Assembly (NCBI GenBank): GCA_020632975.1
Contig: JACKEL010000008.1
Span: 266,960 to 330,959, forward strand
Reading direction: 5' to 3'
Source of the DNA: Myxococcales bacterium
Lineage (GTDB): Bacteria; Myxococcota_C; UBA6777
Length of the DNA stretch: 64,000 nucleotides
The position numbers were made by a program, and so were the translations under genes. Shown piece by piece: positions 19,434 through 28,439 of the stretch. Within the stretch, counting starts at the first letter, position 1; the number at the start of each line of letters is the position of its first letter. Below the pieces are notes generated by a model that was given only the letters and a program-made list of their open reading frames with translations, did not search any database and had not been told where the DNA came from.

Positions 19434-20909
19434 TTATCGAGAGAGAGGTTGTTTTCTTCGCAGAAGAAAAAAGAAAAAGAGGAAACACAACCACAATCCC
19501 AAAGAACCATCGTTGCTTGCAGCGCATCCACACCCTCCTTTTGCCCCCATATCTGCGGATGTTTCCGTAGGCCCCGCATCTGCCGAGCGCTCTGCGTTAG
19601 AGGGTTGTTCTGGCGTCGGTTCTTTTGTGTTCTCGTTGGGAAAGTCGGCAAAGAGGTCGTGCGTGGGCCATTGGGTGACTTCTTGAAAGGCTTTCCACAT
19701 GCCTTGATCTGCTTCGAGTCCAAGATCACCGACTTGAGGGCGAAAGTTCATGAGGATGCTCCAAGAGTAACCATGATGGGTACGCACCAAAAGTGTGGTT
19801 GTGCCAAGCAACGAACCGTCATGCCACCAGTTTGCATCGTTTCCAGAGGGCCGCACCAGCCAACCCATCGCGTAAAAATAAGCGGAGCCTTCCCAAATCG
19901 AAGGGCGAGCGACCATCTTTTGGATGGTTTCGCTTTTGAGCAGATCAGGTCGATGCGTCCGACCGTCGACAGAGGTGATGAAGCGGAGCAGATCCACTGC
20001 AGACGCGATCCAAGCGCCGTGAGAGTCCATCGCTTCGAGATAAAATCCCCCATAAGGCCAAGGAACCTTCTCTGTGATGCCTGGAAAGACGGAGTCTGCC
20101 AAATCGTTCTCAGGCTCGTGATAATACTTCACCTCCCCAGGCGCGCGTCCTTCGAGCAAAGTCGCCCCAATACGCATCTTCGAGATACCCATCGGTTTCA
20201 GGATCTCTTGTTTGAGGTAGGCTTCGTACGTTTGTCCTGTGACTTTTTCGATCACACGACCAAGGATGCAGTAGCCAAAGTTGGAGTACGCAAACCGACT
20301 GCCTGGGGAGAAATCGAACGGGAGACTCATCATGTAGCGGATCACTGTCACACAACTTGAGGGACCTTCAACACCCACAGCTTGTGCGACCGTTTGAGAA
20401 CGAAACATGGGATCGAAGCTTACTAGCCTGTCCCAACCTCCCGTGTGTTGGAGTAATTGCTCGATCGTGACGTCTCTTATCCCAGGCGTTTCTGTCTGGC
20501 CAGGGGCTGGCTTGAGATCGGCAATGTAAGAAAAAGCCTTATCTTCCAACTTGAGTTTGCCTTGTTCGACAAGGCGCAATATCGCAACCGCAGTGATAGG
20601 CTTGGAGATGCTGGCGATACGAAACAAAGCATCTGGTTGGACAGGCTCTTTTTTCTCCACATCCGCGTAACCGTAGCCTCTCGCAAACACCAACCGTTCG
20701 TCTTTTACAACTGCGACCGCAGCGCCAGGAACACCGTACTTTGCGAGCAGCTCTTCGACCATCCGATCGAAGCTACTCAACGCAGGGACTTCTTTTCCTG
20801 TCCGTGGTGGAGCAGCCCAACTCACCCCAGGTTGCCACATACAGAGAAGCAGCAACGCAAGCCAAGGCGCAAAAAACATGTGCTTCGGAGACTCCTTCAT
20901 GTTTGCCAT
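19434..20909 (-). CDS. secreted beta-lactamase-family serine hydrolase with MYXO-CTERM-like tail
   Basis: 491 aa. Signal peptide (FFAPWLALLLLCMWQPGVSWA). The penicillin-binding/class C fold motifs are present: nucleophile SISK near residue 100, YSN (in AYSNFGYC) and HDG in place of KTG near residue 375. The substrate is probably a peptide or ester rather than a beta-lactam. The C-terminus has a Pro/Glu/Thr linker, then GGCGCAASNDG, a hydrophobic helix and RRKQ. This matches the GC-C/helix/Arg layout of the MYXO-CTERM surface-sorting signal. An alternative ATG at 20900 has better spacing from a GAAGGG site. Confidence 0.9.
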   Translation of the reverse strand: MANMKESPKHMFFAPWLALLLLCMWQPGVSWAAPPRTGKEVPALSSFDRMVEELLAKYGVPGAAVAVVKDERLVFARGYGYADVEKKEPVQPDALFRIASISKPITAVAILRLVEQGKLKLEDKAFSYIADLKPAPGQTETPGIRDVTIEQLLQHTGGWDRLVSFDPMFRSQTVAQAVGVEGPSSCVTVIRYMMSLPFDFSPGSRFAYSNFGYCILGRVIEKVTGQTYEAYLKQEILKPMGISKMRIGATLLEGRAPGEVKYYHEPENDLADSVFPGITEKVPWPYGGFYLEAMDSHGAWIASAVDLLRFITSVDGRTHRPDLLKSETIQKMVARPSIWEGSAYFYAMGWLVRPSGNDANWWHDGSLLGTTTLLVRTHHGYSWSILMNFRPQVGDLGLEADQGMWKAFQEVTQWPTHDLFADFPNENTKEPTPEQPSNAERSADAGPTETSADMGAKGGCGCAASNDGSLGLWLCFLFFFFLLRRKQPLSR

Positions 20910-21391
20910 CCCTTCGTTTGATAGAGTCGTTCTCTTTACGGTATCATCGAGCTTTGTATCGATTCACAACATGCGATGTGTTGTTTGACCTGATCCTCCA
21001 AAAGTGCCGATTGTTGGGATTTGTATGTACATTCCCAAAACGCTCTCTACTCTTCGCGGCGCTGCCATAGCAAAAGGCCGCCTCCCCAAAACCAAAAACA
21101 AGAAAATAGGAGAGCACAAGATGTTTGTTTCGCAAAGACACTGAGGCCTTCTTTGGTGGTTTTTGTTTGCGGAGATCGTGATTGTACTCGTGGAGGCTTG
21201 GTATCTCAGACATCTTGGTGTGCGTGATGCTTTGGTCTCTTGTGGCCAACTCTACAAGCGCGGGGCTTGGGCAGCTTCTGCGTTTTTGGCTCCTTGTCCT
21301 TCCCAACGAATCAAAGCGGCGTGCTTCGCAACCAAGCAAACGGCTTCCCCCAACACACACAGGCGGACATCCAGAACGACATCACCATGTG
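20910..21391. other. intergenic region upstream of the serine hydrolase
   Basis: About 480 bp between two minus-strand genes. Short frames on both strands lack ribosome sites and coding character. It presumably holds the promoter for the serine hydrolase. I see no repeat or RNA structure I can support. Confidence 0.4.
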
Positions 21392-22318
21392 CTAGCGTTT
21401 GTTGCCGCGTTTTGCCTTACACTGTGCGATCTTCTCTTGCATACTCTTTTGAACTTTTTGAATCAAAGCATAGCTCTTGATTTGGCAAGAATTGGGGTTG
21501 CTATAATTCGATGTTTGCCATTCCTCTCCTCTGTAACCACAAAGAAGATTTCGATTGATCGACTCCGCGGTGATGGCGAAAGGAACGAACTGATCACACT
21601 GGGCCTTTTTTTTCTTTTGACATATCTTTTTGTCTTTTTCAGCATTCACCAACCATAACGAAAGACCGATCGAATCTTTTGTTAAACAAGCATTGTAGAT
21701 CTGTGAATATCCATTTCCCAACTTCGAGATCGGGTTGGTAAACCCACAAGAAGACAAGATCGGGACGACATACGCAGCAGTTCTTGCATAAGAAGCACAA
21801 AAAGTCTTCTTTTGTTTTACACATCCCTCTAGCATCTTTTTTTGTTCTTTTCGATTGATTGCAACATCAGATGCATGAGCTTTGAGGCACCAACTATGAA
21901 GTTGACTTTTCGAAGCAAACCAACGTGTCCCTGAAAACTTACAATAAAACAATTTCTGCATACGTTGTTGCATATGCGTCGTTTTCACGTAGGTTTGGCA
22001 GGCTTTGATTTGGCATGCCTTGTATTTGGAATTTAAAACTTTGATTCGATATTTGACTGCTTCAAGAGGTTGCTCCATGCAAAATGATGACCAAGACCCA
22101 CCTCGAGGGTTCAATTCCATACCCTTTGTTCCACAATCAAATTTCAAAATATCGACTTGCAGCCTCATCAAGATATCCGAATAAAGGTAACATCTCTTTA
22201 ATTTTTTCTTGAAATCTTCTTTGGGCAACCTCAGTTTGGGCGGAAGCGGTTTTGCCCAAGCAACCGTCGAAAACGTAAAAAACAAGCACAACAGCAAATA
22301 ACGAGAAGAAGAAAACAT
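21392..22318 (-). CDS. secreted protein with four Cys-rich repeats
   Basis: 308 aa from ATG 22318, with AAAGGA upstream and a clear signal peptide (YLLLCLFFTFSTVAWA). The mature protein is built from four imperfect units of roughly 60 residues. Each begins with a C-G/K-aromatic pair (DCGTKG, YCKFSG, SCGFTN, LCGYRG), followed by a second Cys about 15-19 residues on and then a C-x7-C-like pair in a Lys-rich helix. The fourth unit is cut short. This suggests tandem duplication of a small disulfide-bonded helical domain. No family recognised. Confidence 0.7.
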   Translation of the reverse strand: MFSSSRYLLLCLFFTFSTVAWAKPLPPKLRLPKEDFKKKLKRCYLYSDILMRLQVDILKFDCGTKGMELNPRGGSWSSFCMEQPLEAVKYRIKVLNSKYKACQIKACQTYVKTTHMQQRMQKLFYCKFSGTRWFASKSQLHSWCLKAHASDVAINRKEQKKMLEGCVKQKKTFCASYARTAAYVVPILSSCGFTNPISKLGNGYSQIYNACLTKDSIGLSLWLVNAEKDKKICQKKKKAQCDQFVPFAITAESINRNLLCGYRGEEWQTSNYSNPNSCQIKSYALIQKVQKSMQEKIAQCKAKRGNKR

Positions 22319-22719
22319 GGTGGTGGTCCTTTTTACAAAGTGTTTGGAGCCATCGCATACCAACAGCTTTTCCACCAAGAAGAAGTCTGTAGAAAAGTAA
22401 CTGTTCGGATTTTTCCCAAGGACTCATACCAACCACAAGAAAAAGCCTCCCCAACCAAAGACTGCCCATGAGCAGCCAATCCAATTCTTCCTTGAAGCCA
22501 GACTCCCCTTGCAACAAGTTGCAAGGGTGGATTCTTAGACAGACGAAAACTTTGCGCTTTCTTTTGGGTCTCCACCTCTTTCTTCCATGGTGAAGGAAAA
22601 ATAGATCGCCCAGAAAAGTCTTGCGTACAACCACCCCATAAGAAGATTCTTCAAGACAACATCGATAAGAAAACTTGGGCCACGCTCCCCCTGCAACATC
22701 AAGATCGAGGACAACGCGC
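22319..22719. other. divergent intergenic region
   Basis: 400 bp between two divergently transcribed secreted-protein genes; both promoters should lie here. A 269-aa minus-strand frame runs through it and on through the next gene antisense, and I do not accept it as real. One perfect inverted repeat, CCTTGCAAC / GTTGCAAGG, is visible around 22512-22532. Confidence 0.4.
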
Positions 22720-23352
22720 ATGTACAAACATATCCTTTTCCACGCAACGCTTCTTTTCGCATCCATTCTCCCCGTAGGATCGTCATTTGCGACGCTTCCT
22801 TTGTGCATTCTTTCTCCACAAGAAGAGGTCAGTCGCTCCAAGACCATCGTAGAAGCGGTCCCTGTCGCGACCGAAACCACGTGGAAAGTCCCAACCAATG
22901 CAAAGCCCTCTCCAGAAACTTGGAAGCAAGAAAAAGGAAGGCTCATTCGTTACACAAAATACGTCGTCACGCAGTCCTTCAAAGGAGAAAAGCCTAAGAT
23001 CTTTTGGCTCCAACAGCAGTGTCGCCTAGGTTCCCCGATGGCATGGATGTACCATCACCCCCGCGTATTGGGCTCATATTGTCAGCACAGTCATTGGTGG
23101 CGCGAGATGAAAAAAACCACCCCCGCCTCCGTCCTCCTTCAAGGAAAAACAGTGACCCACAAGCTCCAAGCAAAGAAACGATGGGTATTTCTTGGCGCAC
23201 AGCAAAAAACGTCTCCCAAAGGCAAGGTTGTTTTCCAACGAGCAGATCTCGCAAGCCATCGTTGCGAGCCCCATCAGCCAAGATTTTGGCCTACAAATGA
23301 ACAAAAAAAGCTTTCACTCCTTAAAAAACTAATTAAAAAAGAAAATAAATAA
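22720..23352 (+). CDS. secreted protein of unknown function
   Basis: 210 aa from ATG 22720 with GAGGA upstream. Signal peptide (ILFHATLLFASILPVGSSFA). The mature part has four or five cysteines (LPLCILS, QQQCRLG, GSYCQHSH, HRCEPH) and the stretch FKGEKPKIFWLQQQC, which resembles small secreted domains seen in myxobacterial proteins annotated only as hypothetical. The strongly basic tail ends in LIKKENK. Transcribed away from the Cys-repeat protein. Function unknown. Confidence 0.65.
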   Translation: MYKHILFHATLLFASILPVGSSFATLPLCILSPQEEVSRSKTIVEAVPVATETTWKVPTNAKPSPETWKQEKGRLIRYTKYVVTQSFKGEKPKIFWLQQQCRLGSPMAWMYHHPRVLGSYCQHSHWWREMKKTTPASVLLQGKTVTHKLQAKKRWVFLGAQQKTSPKGKVVFQRADLASHRCEPHQPRFWPTNEQKKLSLLKKLIKKENK

Positions 23353-23736
23353 CAAAGAAAACAAAAAACCTCCCGCCACAGTCCTGCGTGACCTACATCA
23401 CAGTTTAACCCCCTATTCTATCGAATAAACCTCTTCGCCTTTCAAGATCGCGATCATCACTTCAAAAGCATCAAAAAGAGACCTCAGAAGTACCTACCCC
23501 AAGCTACCCACCTCTCCACTTATGTAAAATAATCATTTAACAACATACACATAAAAGAAAAGACAAAAATAATCGCAAACAAATTCTTTTCCTGCGCGAT
23601 ATTCTATGAGAAGTTCGATGTACAAAAACTACAACATACCTATCTCCCTGATGACTCTTGCATGACACCTTGTAAAAACATCCCTCCAAGAGTCAGATAT
23701 ATTCGCAAAACAACATCCATTAGTAGGAGAAGAAGG
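23353..23736. other. AT-rich intergenic region
   Basis: About 380 bp, noticeably AT-rich, preceding the MopE-repeat gene. No coding frame or structured element could be supported. It probably contains the promoter of that gene. Confidence 0.35.
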
Positions 23737-25857
23737 ATGAGATTAAAGAGAAAGATAAGCGCCCTATTCGTGCCCATAGCTTGCCTTTCACTCTTCTATT
23801 ATGCGAGCTGTACCCCTGCCACGGTGTGCACTTCAGACGATCAATGCCCCAAAGAGTCCGTCTGTGAGAAGAATGCTTGTATCCCTCGATGTGAGAGTGA
23901 CAGTTCTTGCTCCTCTGGCGAAACTTGTAACAACGGAAGATGCGTAGCCTCGACCAAAACGGACGGGGGAGCTGAAAAGTCTCCCATCGAGCAAGAGCCC
24001 GAGCCTGTAGCAGAACCCGTTGCGGAACCAACTGCGGAACCAACCGCAGAAGCAGGCCCCGAAGAAGCAACCCCCGAAGAGAACGAACCAGAGAAAGAAC
24101 CCGAACCAGAGATGGTCACCTGCGTCCCGCAACAAGAGACCTGTAACAACCAAGATGATGACTGTGATGGAATGGTCGATGAAGGTCTCACGCAGTCTTG
24201 CTACTCTGGCGCCGCAGGAACCGAAGGAACAGGGCTCTGTAAAGGTGGCACACAAACCTGTACAGCCGGTCAATGGGGTACTTGCGTTGGAGAAGTCGTC
24301 CCTACCACAGAGACTTGCAATAACAAAGACGATAACTGCGATGGAATGGTCGATGAAGGCCTTACACAGTCCTGCTACAGCGGCCCTGCGGGGACCGCAG
24401 GCAAAGGAGCTTGTAAAGGCGGAACCCAGACTTGTAATGCCGGTCAATGGGATACTTGTGTAGGTGAAGTCACTCCCACCACAGAGACTTGTAACAACAA
24501 AGACGACGACTGCGACGGCAAGACCGACGAAGCGGTGACACAGTCCTGTTACAATGGGCCTGCTGGCACCGCAGGCAAAGGTCTCTGTAAAAGTGGCACG
24601 CAAACCTGTACAGCCGGTCAATGGGGTACTTGCGTTGGAGAAGTCGCTCCCGCGACTGAGACTTGCAACAACAAAGATGACGACTGCGACGGCAAGATCG
24701 ACGAAACCGTCACGAAAACCTGTTATACAGGCCCCGCGAACACCGCAGGCAAGGGCTCTTGTCAGAACGGTACGCAAACTTGTGGTGCGGGCCAATGGGG
24801 TGCATGCACAGGCCAAGTGGTTCCCACCACTGAAACCTGCAACAACAAAGATGACGACTGTGACGGAAAGACCGACGAAACGCTCACACAAGCCTGTTAT
24901 ACGGGTCCTACAGGGACTTCAGGCAAAGGTCTGTGTAAAAATGGTACGCAGACTTGTGGTAGTGGTCAGTGGGGCACCTGTGTAGGTCAAGTGGTTCCTA
25001 CCACGGAGACTTGCAATAGCAAAGATGACGATTGCGATGGACAGATCGACGAAGCTATCACACAGACCTGTTACACAGGCCCCGCAGGAACTGCAGGAAA
25101 AGGTCTGTGTAAAAGCGGCGTCCAGACTTGTAACGCTGGAAGATTTGGTACCTGTGTAGGTCAAGTGATTCCCACTGCGGAGACTTGTAACAACAAAGAT
25201 GATGACTGTGACGGCAAGATCGACGAAGCGGTGACACAGTCCTGTTACAGCGGCCCTGCGGGAACCGCAGGCAAAGGCTCTTGTAAAAATGGTACGCAGA
25301 CTTGTAGTGCGGGCCAGTGGAGTGCTTGTACAGGAGAAGTCACTCCCAACTTGGACATCTGCGGAAACGGAAAAGACGAGGACTGCGACGGACAGATCGA
25401 CAAAAACGGCGTGGGATGTTGTGGGATATCAGGAGGCTATCTCTACTGTTGGTTCAAACAAACCACCACATGGACAAGCGCACAATCCGCTTGCCAAGCT
25501 TGGGGCGGAAACCTCGCAGGCGCAGCCAACTCCACGGAAAATAGCTTCCTTGCAAGTATCTCTAGTGGCAGCACGTGGCTTGGTGGTATTTACAATCACA
25601 CCACCAAAACAGGGACGTGGGTCTCAGGGAAGACTTGGGGCTATACCAACTGGGATCCTCAAGAGCCCAACAACTCGGGGGGTTCAGAGCAGTACGTCGA
25701 AACCAACGCCTACAATTCCTCAGGACGTTGGAATGACGCTGCCAACAGTTCGAGATTTTCTTACATCTGCGAAAGAAAAGCCGTCACTTGTACAACAAAC
25801 GCCAACTGCCCTACGGCGACCCCTCGATGTGACGCAAGCAAAGTCTGCGTAAAATAG
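23737..25857 (+). CDS. lipoprotein with MopE-type Cys/Asp repeats and a C-type lectin domain
   Basis: 706 aa from ATG 23737 (AGGAG upstream). The signal sequence ends in YYASC, a likely lipoprotein site. A Cys-rich segment and a Pro/Glu-rich spacer (EPVAEPTAEPTAEAG) follow. Next come seven full 58-residue repeats and a partial eighth, each holding ETCNNKDDDCDGKxDE, the Cys/Asp metal-binding motif named after MopE. The C-terminus is a C-type-lectin-like domain with WLGG, QEPNNSGG and RWNDA, so Ca2+ and sugar binding are plausible. Known MopE-type motifs suggest calcium or copper binding. Surface adhesion is inferred. Confidence 0.88.
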   Translation: MRLKRKISALFVPIACLSLFYYASCTPATVCTSDDQCPKESVCEKNACIPRCESDSSCSSGETCNNGRCVASTKTDGGAEKSPIEQEPEPVAEPVAEPTAEPTAEAGPEEATPEENEPEKEPEPEMVTCVPQQETCNNQDDDCDGMVDEGLTQSCYSGAAGTEGTGLCKGGTQTCTAGQWGTCVGEVVPTTETCNNKDDNCDGMVDEGLTQSCYSGPAGTAGKGACKGGTQTCNAGQWDTCVGEVTPTTETCNNKDDDCDGKTDEAVTQSCYNGPAGTAGKGLCKSGTQTCTAGQWGTCVGEVAPATETCNNKDDDCDGKIDETVTKTCYTGPANTAGKGSCQNGTQTCGAGQWGACTGQVVPTTETCNNKDDDCDGKTDETLTQACYTGPTGTSGKGLCKNGTQTCGSGQWGTCVGQVVPTTETCNSKDDDCDGQIDEAITQTCYTGPAGTAGKGLCKSGVQTCNAGRFGTCVGQVIPTAETCNNKDDDCDGKIDEAVTQSCYSGPAGTAGKGSCKNGTQTCSAGQWSACTGEVTPNLDICGNGKDEDCDGQIDKNGVGCCGISGGYLYCWFKQTTTWTSAQSACQAWGGNLAGAANSTENSFLASISSGSTWLGGIYNHTTKTGTWVSGKTWGYTNWDPQEPNNSGGSEQYVETNAYNSSGRWNDAANSSRFSYICERKAVTCTTNANCPTATPRCDASKVCVK
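24120..25370 (+). repeat. 174-bp tandem repeats encoding the MopE-type units
   Basis: Seven in-frame copies plus a partial one. Neighbouring copies share long stretches almost base for base (for example GACGGCAAGATCGACGAA and AAAGATGACGACTG recur). The close nucleotide similarity suggests recent expansion or gene conversion, and the copy number may vary between strains. Confidence 0.85.
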
Positions 25858-25946
25858 CCCTCCCCAACGACCTCTTAGACTCCTCGACGATTCTTCGGCT
25901 TGCCTTCCAAAACTGTCTTGCCCATCCCTTCTCAAAGTAGCGCGTC

Positions 25947-27077
25947 TTAGGGAAGCGAGTCTTTGGGATGCACAGGGCTCATACGCAACCATGAACGAGC
26001 GGGCAAAACAAACGCTCCATCAGGGTAGCGCTTGAGATATTCTTGGAACAATCGCATACATCCAGCATGAAACCCCCGCCACTTTCGACAAGAGTTCGCG
26101 GCCTCAAACAAGGTGTTGGCGCGGTGATCTTTGCCAAAAGGCAGGCTTGATCGATAGAGTTTGAGCAAAAACATGTATTTCTTTTGCTCGCTTTGGAGAT
26201 CGTCGATCCGCTGAAGGAGCAGCTTTATCCGCAATTTTGGAGAAAGTCGCTCATTTTCTGAAAGGTCCCACAAAAACCAAAAGAGTTGTTTGGGATCATG
26301 TTGTTTGAGCCAAAGTAGTCGCTCTTTGGTTCCTTTCAGCGCGGAAGGCGGCAATCGATATCGGAAAGCGGACTTCTTCGTCTCTTTCTCAAGGGAAACG
26401 CGAACCCCCTGCCCTTTTTCGAGCAAGACCGCTTCTCCCGCTCCTTGGACTTGGACCTTTCCACGTTGAACTTCGACCCGCATCCATGTAGGTCCCCGCT
26501 CTACGGAAAAGATCGTGCCTTTGACCACCACACGGTAATCTTCGCACTCCACCACAAAAGCGCGCATCTTCCCAGGGATAACGTGGATATCCGTGCGTCC
26601 TTTTTGCAGTTTCAAGGAGACGTGCGATGCATCTTTTCGATGCAAGAGCATCCGTGTTTGAGCGGAGGCAGAAAGCTTCCATTTTCCAACACTTTGCAGA
26701 GATCCCGCTCGTTCTGCGGGTGCCTGAAAAGAAGAGAACTTTGTGTGTCCTGCGCCAGGGACGTGTTGCACGGACAGATCGCGAACCTGTAATGGGGCCA
26801 TTGAAGAAGGCCACAAAAGCAGCAAAAGACCCGCACAAGCGACAGAAAAGCCTCCACCCCACATCCAATACCAAAAAGGTGAACGTCTCGCAGGAGGCTT
26901 GGCTTCGCGCGGTTGTGAGAGCTGTTTACGCAGTTGGAGTCGCAAAGAAGCTTCGACTTCTTGGACGATCGCTTCTGTGCGTTCTTCCTCAAGCGGCACA
27001 GGCTCCAAAAACGCCGAAACTTCTGAAGGATGGTCGTTTGGGGAAAGAGAGAACTGTTGTTTCTTCTCAGATTTCAT
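25947..27077 (-). CDS. FecR-like anti-sigma / signal transducer
   Basis: 376 aa from ATG 27077. The frame stays open to 27179, but those extra codons lie in the right end of the upstream IscB element. Charged N-terminal cytoplasmic part, one membrane helix (GGGFSVACAGLLLLLWP), then a FecR domain with RTDIHVIPGKM...YRVVVKGTIFSVE and VQRGKVQVQG, and a C-terminal helical region. FecR proteins regulate a cognate ECF sigma factor. The sigma gene is on the same strand at 29308-28685, separated from this one by IscB element 1. The start codon is only 10 nt from the element end, so its native ribosome site and operon link are disturbed. Confidence 0.82.
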   Translation of the reverse strand: MKSEKKQQFSLSPNDHPSEVSAFLEPVPLEEERTEAIVQEVEASLRLQLRKQLSQPREAKPPARRSPFWYWMWGGGFSVACAGLLLLLWPSSMAPLQVRDLSVQHVPGAGHTKFSSFQAPAERAGSLQSVGKWKLSASAQTRMLLHRKDASHVSLKLQKGRTDIHVIPGKMRAFVVECEDYRVVVKGTIFSVERGPTWMRVEVQRGKVQVQGAGEAVLLEKGQGVRVSLEKETKKSAFRYRLPPSALKGTKERLLWLKQHDPKQLFWFLWDLSENERLSPKLRIKLLLQRIDDLQSEQKKYMFLLKLYRSSLPFGKDHRANTLFEAANSCRKWRGFHAGCMRLFQEYLKRYPDGAFVLPARSWLRMSPVHPKDSLP

Positions 27078-27106
27078 CTGATTCTTCGGCGTGGAAACCC
27101 CTGCCT

Positions 27107-28432
27107 TTAGGCGGGGGAGGAAGCGCCGTCCTCTCTTTGGTGATAAGCGTATCCATCGGTTTTTTGAAGGATACGGCAATGTTTGTGTGAGATCCCTTGG
27201 ATGGTGTCTTCACTTGTCTTGATGTTAAAACTTCCTGTACTTCTGACCGCCACTCTTCCTACATAGCGTCCTGCCTTCTTTCCACGCGTTACCACTGCCT
27301 CTACCATGTCTCCCGTCTGAAACCCAAACACCTGCTTTGACCGTACTTTCGGCTTTGTTCGTGGAAAGCCAAACCTGTCCATCTTGCACATCTGCCGACT
27401 TCCACGTCCCATTGCACGGATCTCCAACACTTCTTGTTGAGGAGATACCCACACTTCTTCGCCTGATTTGCCTACGCATACCGCATCCAACCAATGTGTT
27501 TTGGCGTAACCTTGTCGTACACGGTTCCATTTGGTTTGACCACCGCTTCCCACTTCGATAGGGAGTTCAAAGTCTTTTCGTTTCTCCAGCAAAGCAAGCC
27601 GTGTGCTGTTGACCGCAGCCACATCTTTCAAGGGAGCCTTGGCTTTCGCCAACAATGCCTTGTATTTGTCGGGCTGTTCGGCAAGAAAGTCCTTCACGTC
27701 TTGGTTGTCTTTCTTTTGGTTGCACTTCGCACAAGCCAAGGTCAGGTTGCTGATACGCTCTGTTCCGCCTTTTGAGCGCGGAGTGATGTGTTCCACTTGC
27801 AAAGGTACACCTTCCACCTCGCAGTAAAAACACTTTCGGCCCCATTTTTCGAGCAGGTACTCACGGGCTTCGTACCCAAACAGCGTGCCCTGTTGGTATT
27901 CGATGCCTGCAATCTCTGGATTCTCTAAGCGTTGCGTATCAAAACGCACGGACTCTACAGACCAATCTGTCAACGGGGTCCATCTTTGAAGGCGTTTCGC
28001 CCACTGCAACACATTTTGCACACGGCTTTCGAGGCTGGGAGCCAACCAACCTTTCTTTCTTGTGCGGTTTTGAAAGCGAGGTTTTCGGTAGCGTGTGTGG
28101 CGGCTCCTCCTCGAACGTCGGACGCCTCGGCGTTTTTGCAAGGCTTCTTTGACTCGAAGCCCACGATGTTGAAGTTCAGCGGCAAAAACACAGACTTGTC
28201 CGCGATTGTAGGTCGCGACGATGGCCATACCTGTGGTGCGACTGCCAGGATCGACTTTGAGGCGCAAAGGTTGTTTGTGCGAAGTCGTGGGTTGTAGAAG
28301 AATCAGGGTAAAGGGAAACCTCCGCCATACGGCGGCTTTGCGTTGTTTGAGTAGTTGTCTTGCTCTTGCAGGACGGCAAGGCATCAGGGGTTGTTTGTTG
28401 TGGTCGAGTATGAAGACTCTGTTTTGTGACAC
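27107..28432 (-). CDS. iscB: IscB RNA-guided nuclease (copy 1)
   Basis: 441 aa from GTG 28432 with GGAAAGG ten bases upstream. N-terminal PLMP domain (KQPLMPCRPARARQLL), RuvC-I with Asp61 (VDPGSRTTGMA), an Arg-rich bridge helix (RRGVRRSRRSRHTRYRK), RuvC-II Glu160 (SVESVRFDTQRL), and an HNH domain with a zinc site C201-x2-C204 / C234-x2-C237 and His215 (LQVEHITPRSKGG). RuvC-III has His313 and Asp316 (KTHWLDAVCVG). All catalytic residues look intact. IscB proteins are the ancestors of Cas9 and cut both DNA strands guided by an omega RNA encoded just upstream. The C-terminal DGASSPA is encoded by the right-end hairpin. Confidence 0.96.
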   Translation of the reverse strand: MSQNRVFILDHNKQPLMPCRPARARQLLKQRKAAVWRRFPFTLILLQPTTSHKQPLRLKVDPGSRTTGMAIVATYNRGQVCVFAAELQHRGLRVKEALQKRRGVRRSRRSRHTRYRKPRFQNRTRKKGWLAPSLESRVQNVLQWAKRLQRWTPLTDWSVESVRFDTQRLENPEIAGIEYQQGTLFGYEAREYLLEKWGRKCFYCEVEGVPLQVEHITPRSKGGTERISNLTLACAKCNQKKDNQDVKDFLAEQPDKYKALLAKAKAPLKDVAAVNSTRLALLEKRKDFELPIEVGSGGQTKWNRVRQGYAKTHWLDAVCVGKSGEEVWVSPQQEVLEIRAMGRGSRQMCKMDRFGFPRTKPKVRSKQVFGFQTGDMVEAVVTRGKKAGRYVGRVAVRSTGSFNIKTSEDTIQGISHKHCRILQKTDGYAYHQREDGASSPA

Positions 28433-28439
28433 GAATGAG

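Noticed and set aside
22137..22946. 269-aa minus-strand frame across the divergent intergenic region
   Set aside because: It overlaps two better supported secreted-protein genes and has no domain or start site.
23833..24891. 352-aa repetitive frame on the minus strand
   Set aside because: It is the mirror of the MopE-type repeats; its periodicity comes only from the coding strand repeats.
24120..25370. Regular repeats considered as a CRISPR array
   Set aside because: Period of 174 bp, entirely in frame and coding for Cys/Asp motifs; there are no short identical repeats with unique spacers.
27078..27179. Longer start for the FecR-like protein at 27179
   Set aside because: Those codons translate the right-end hairpin and iscB 3' end of the inserted element, not native gene sequence.
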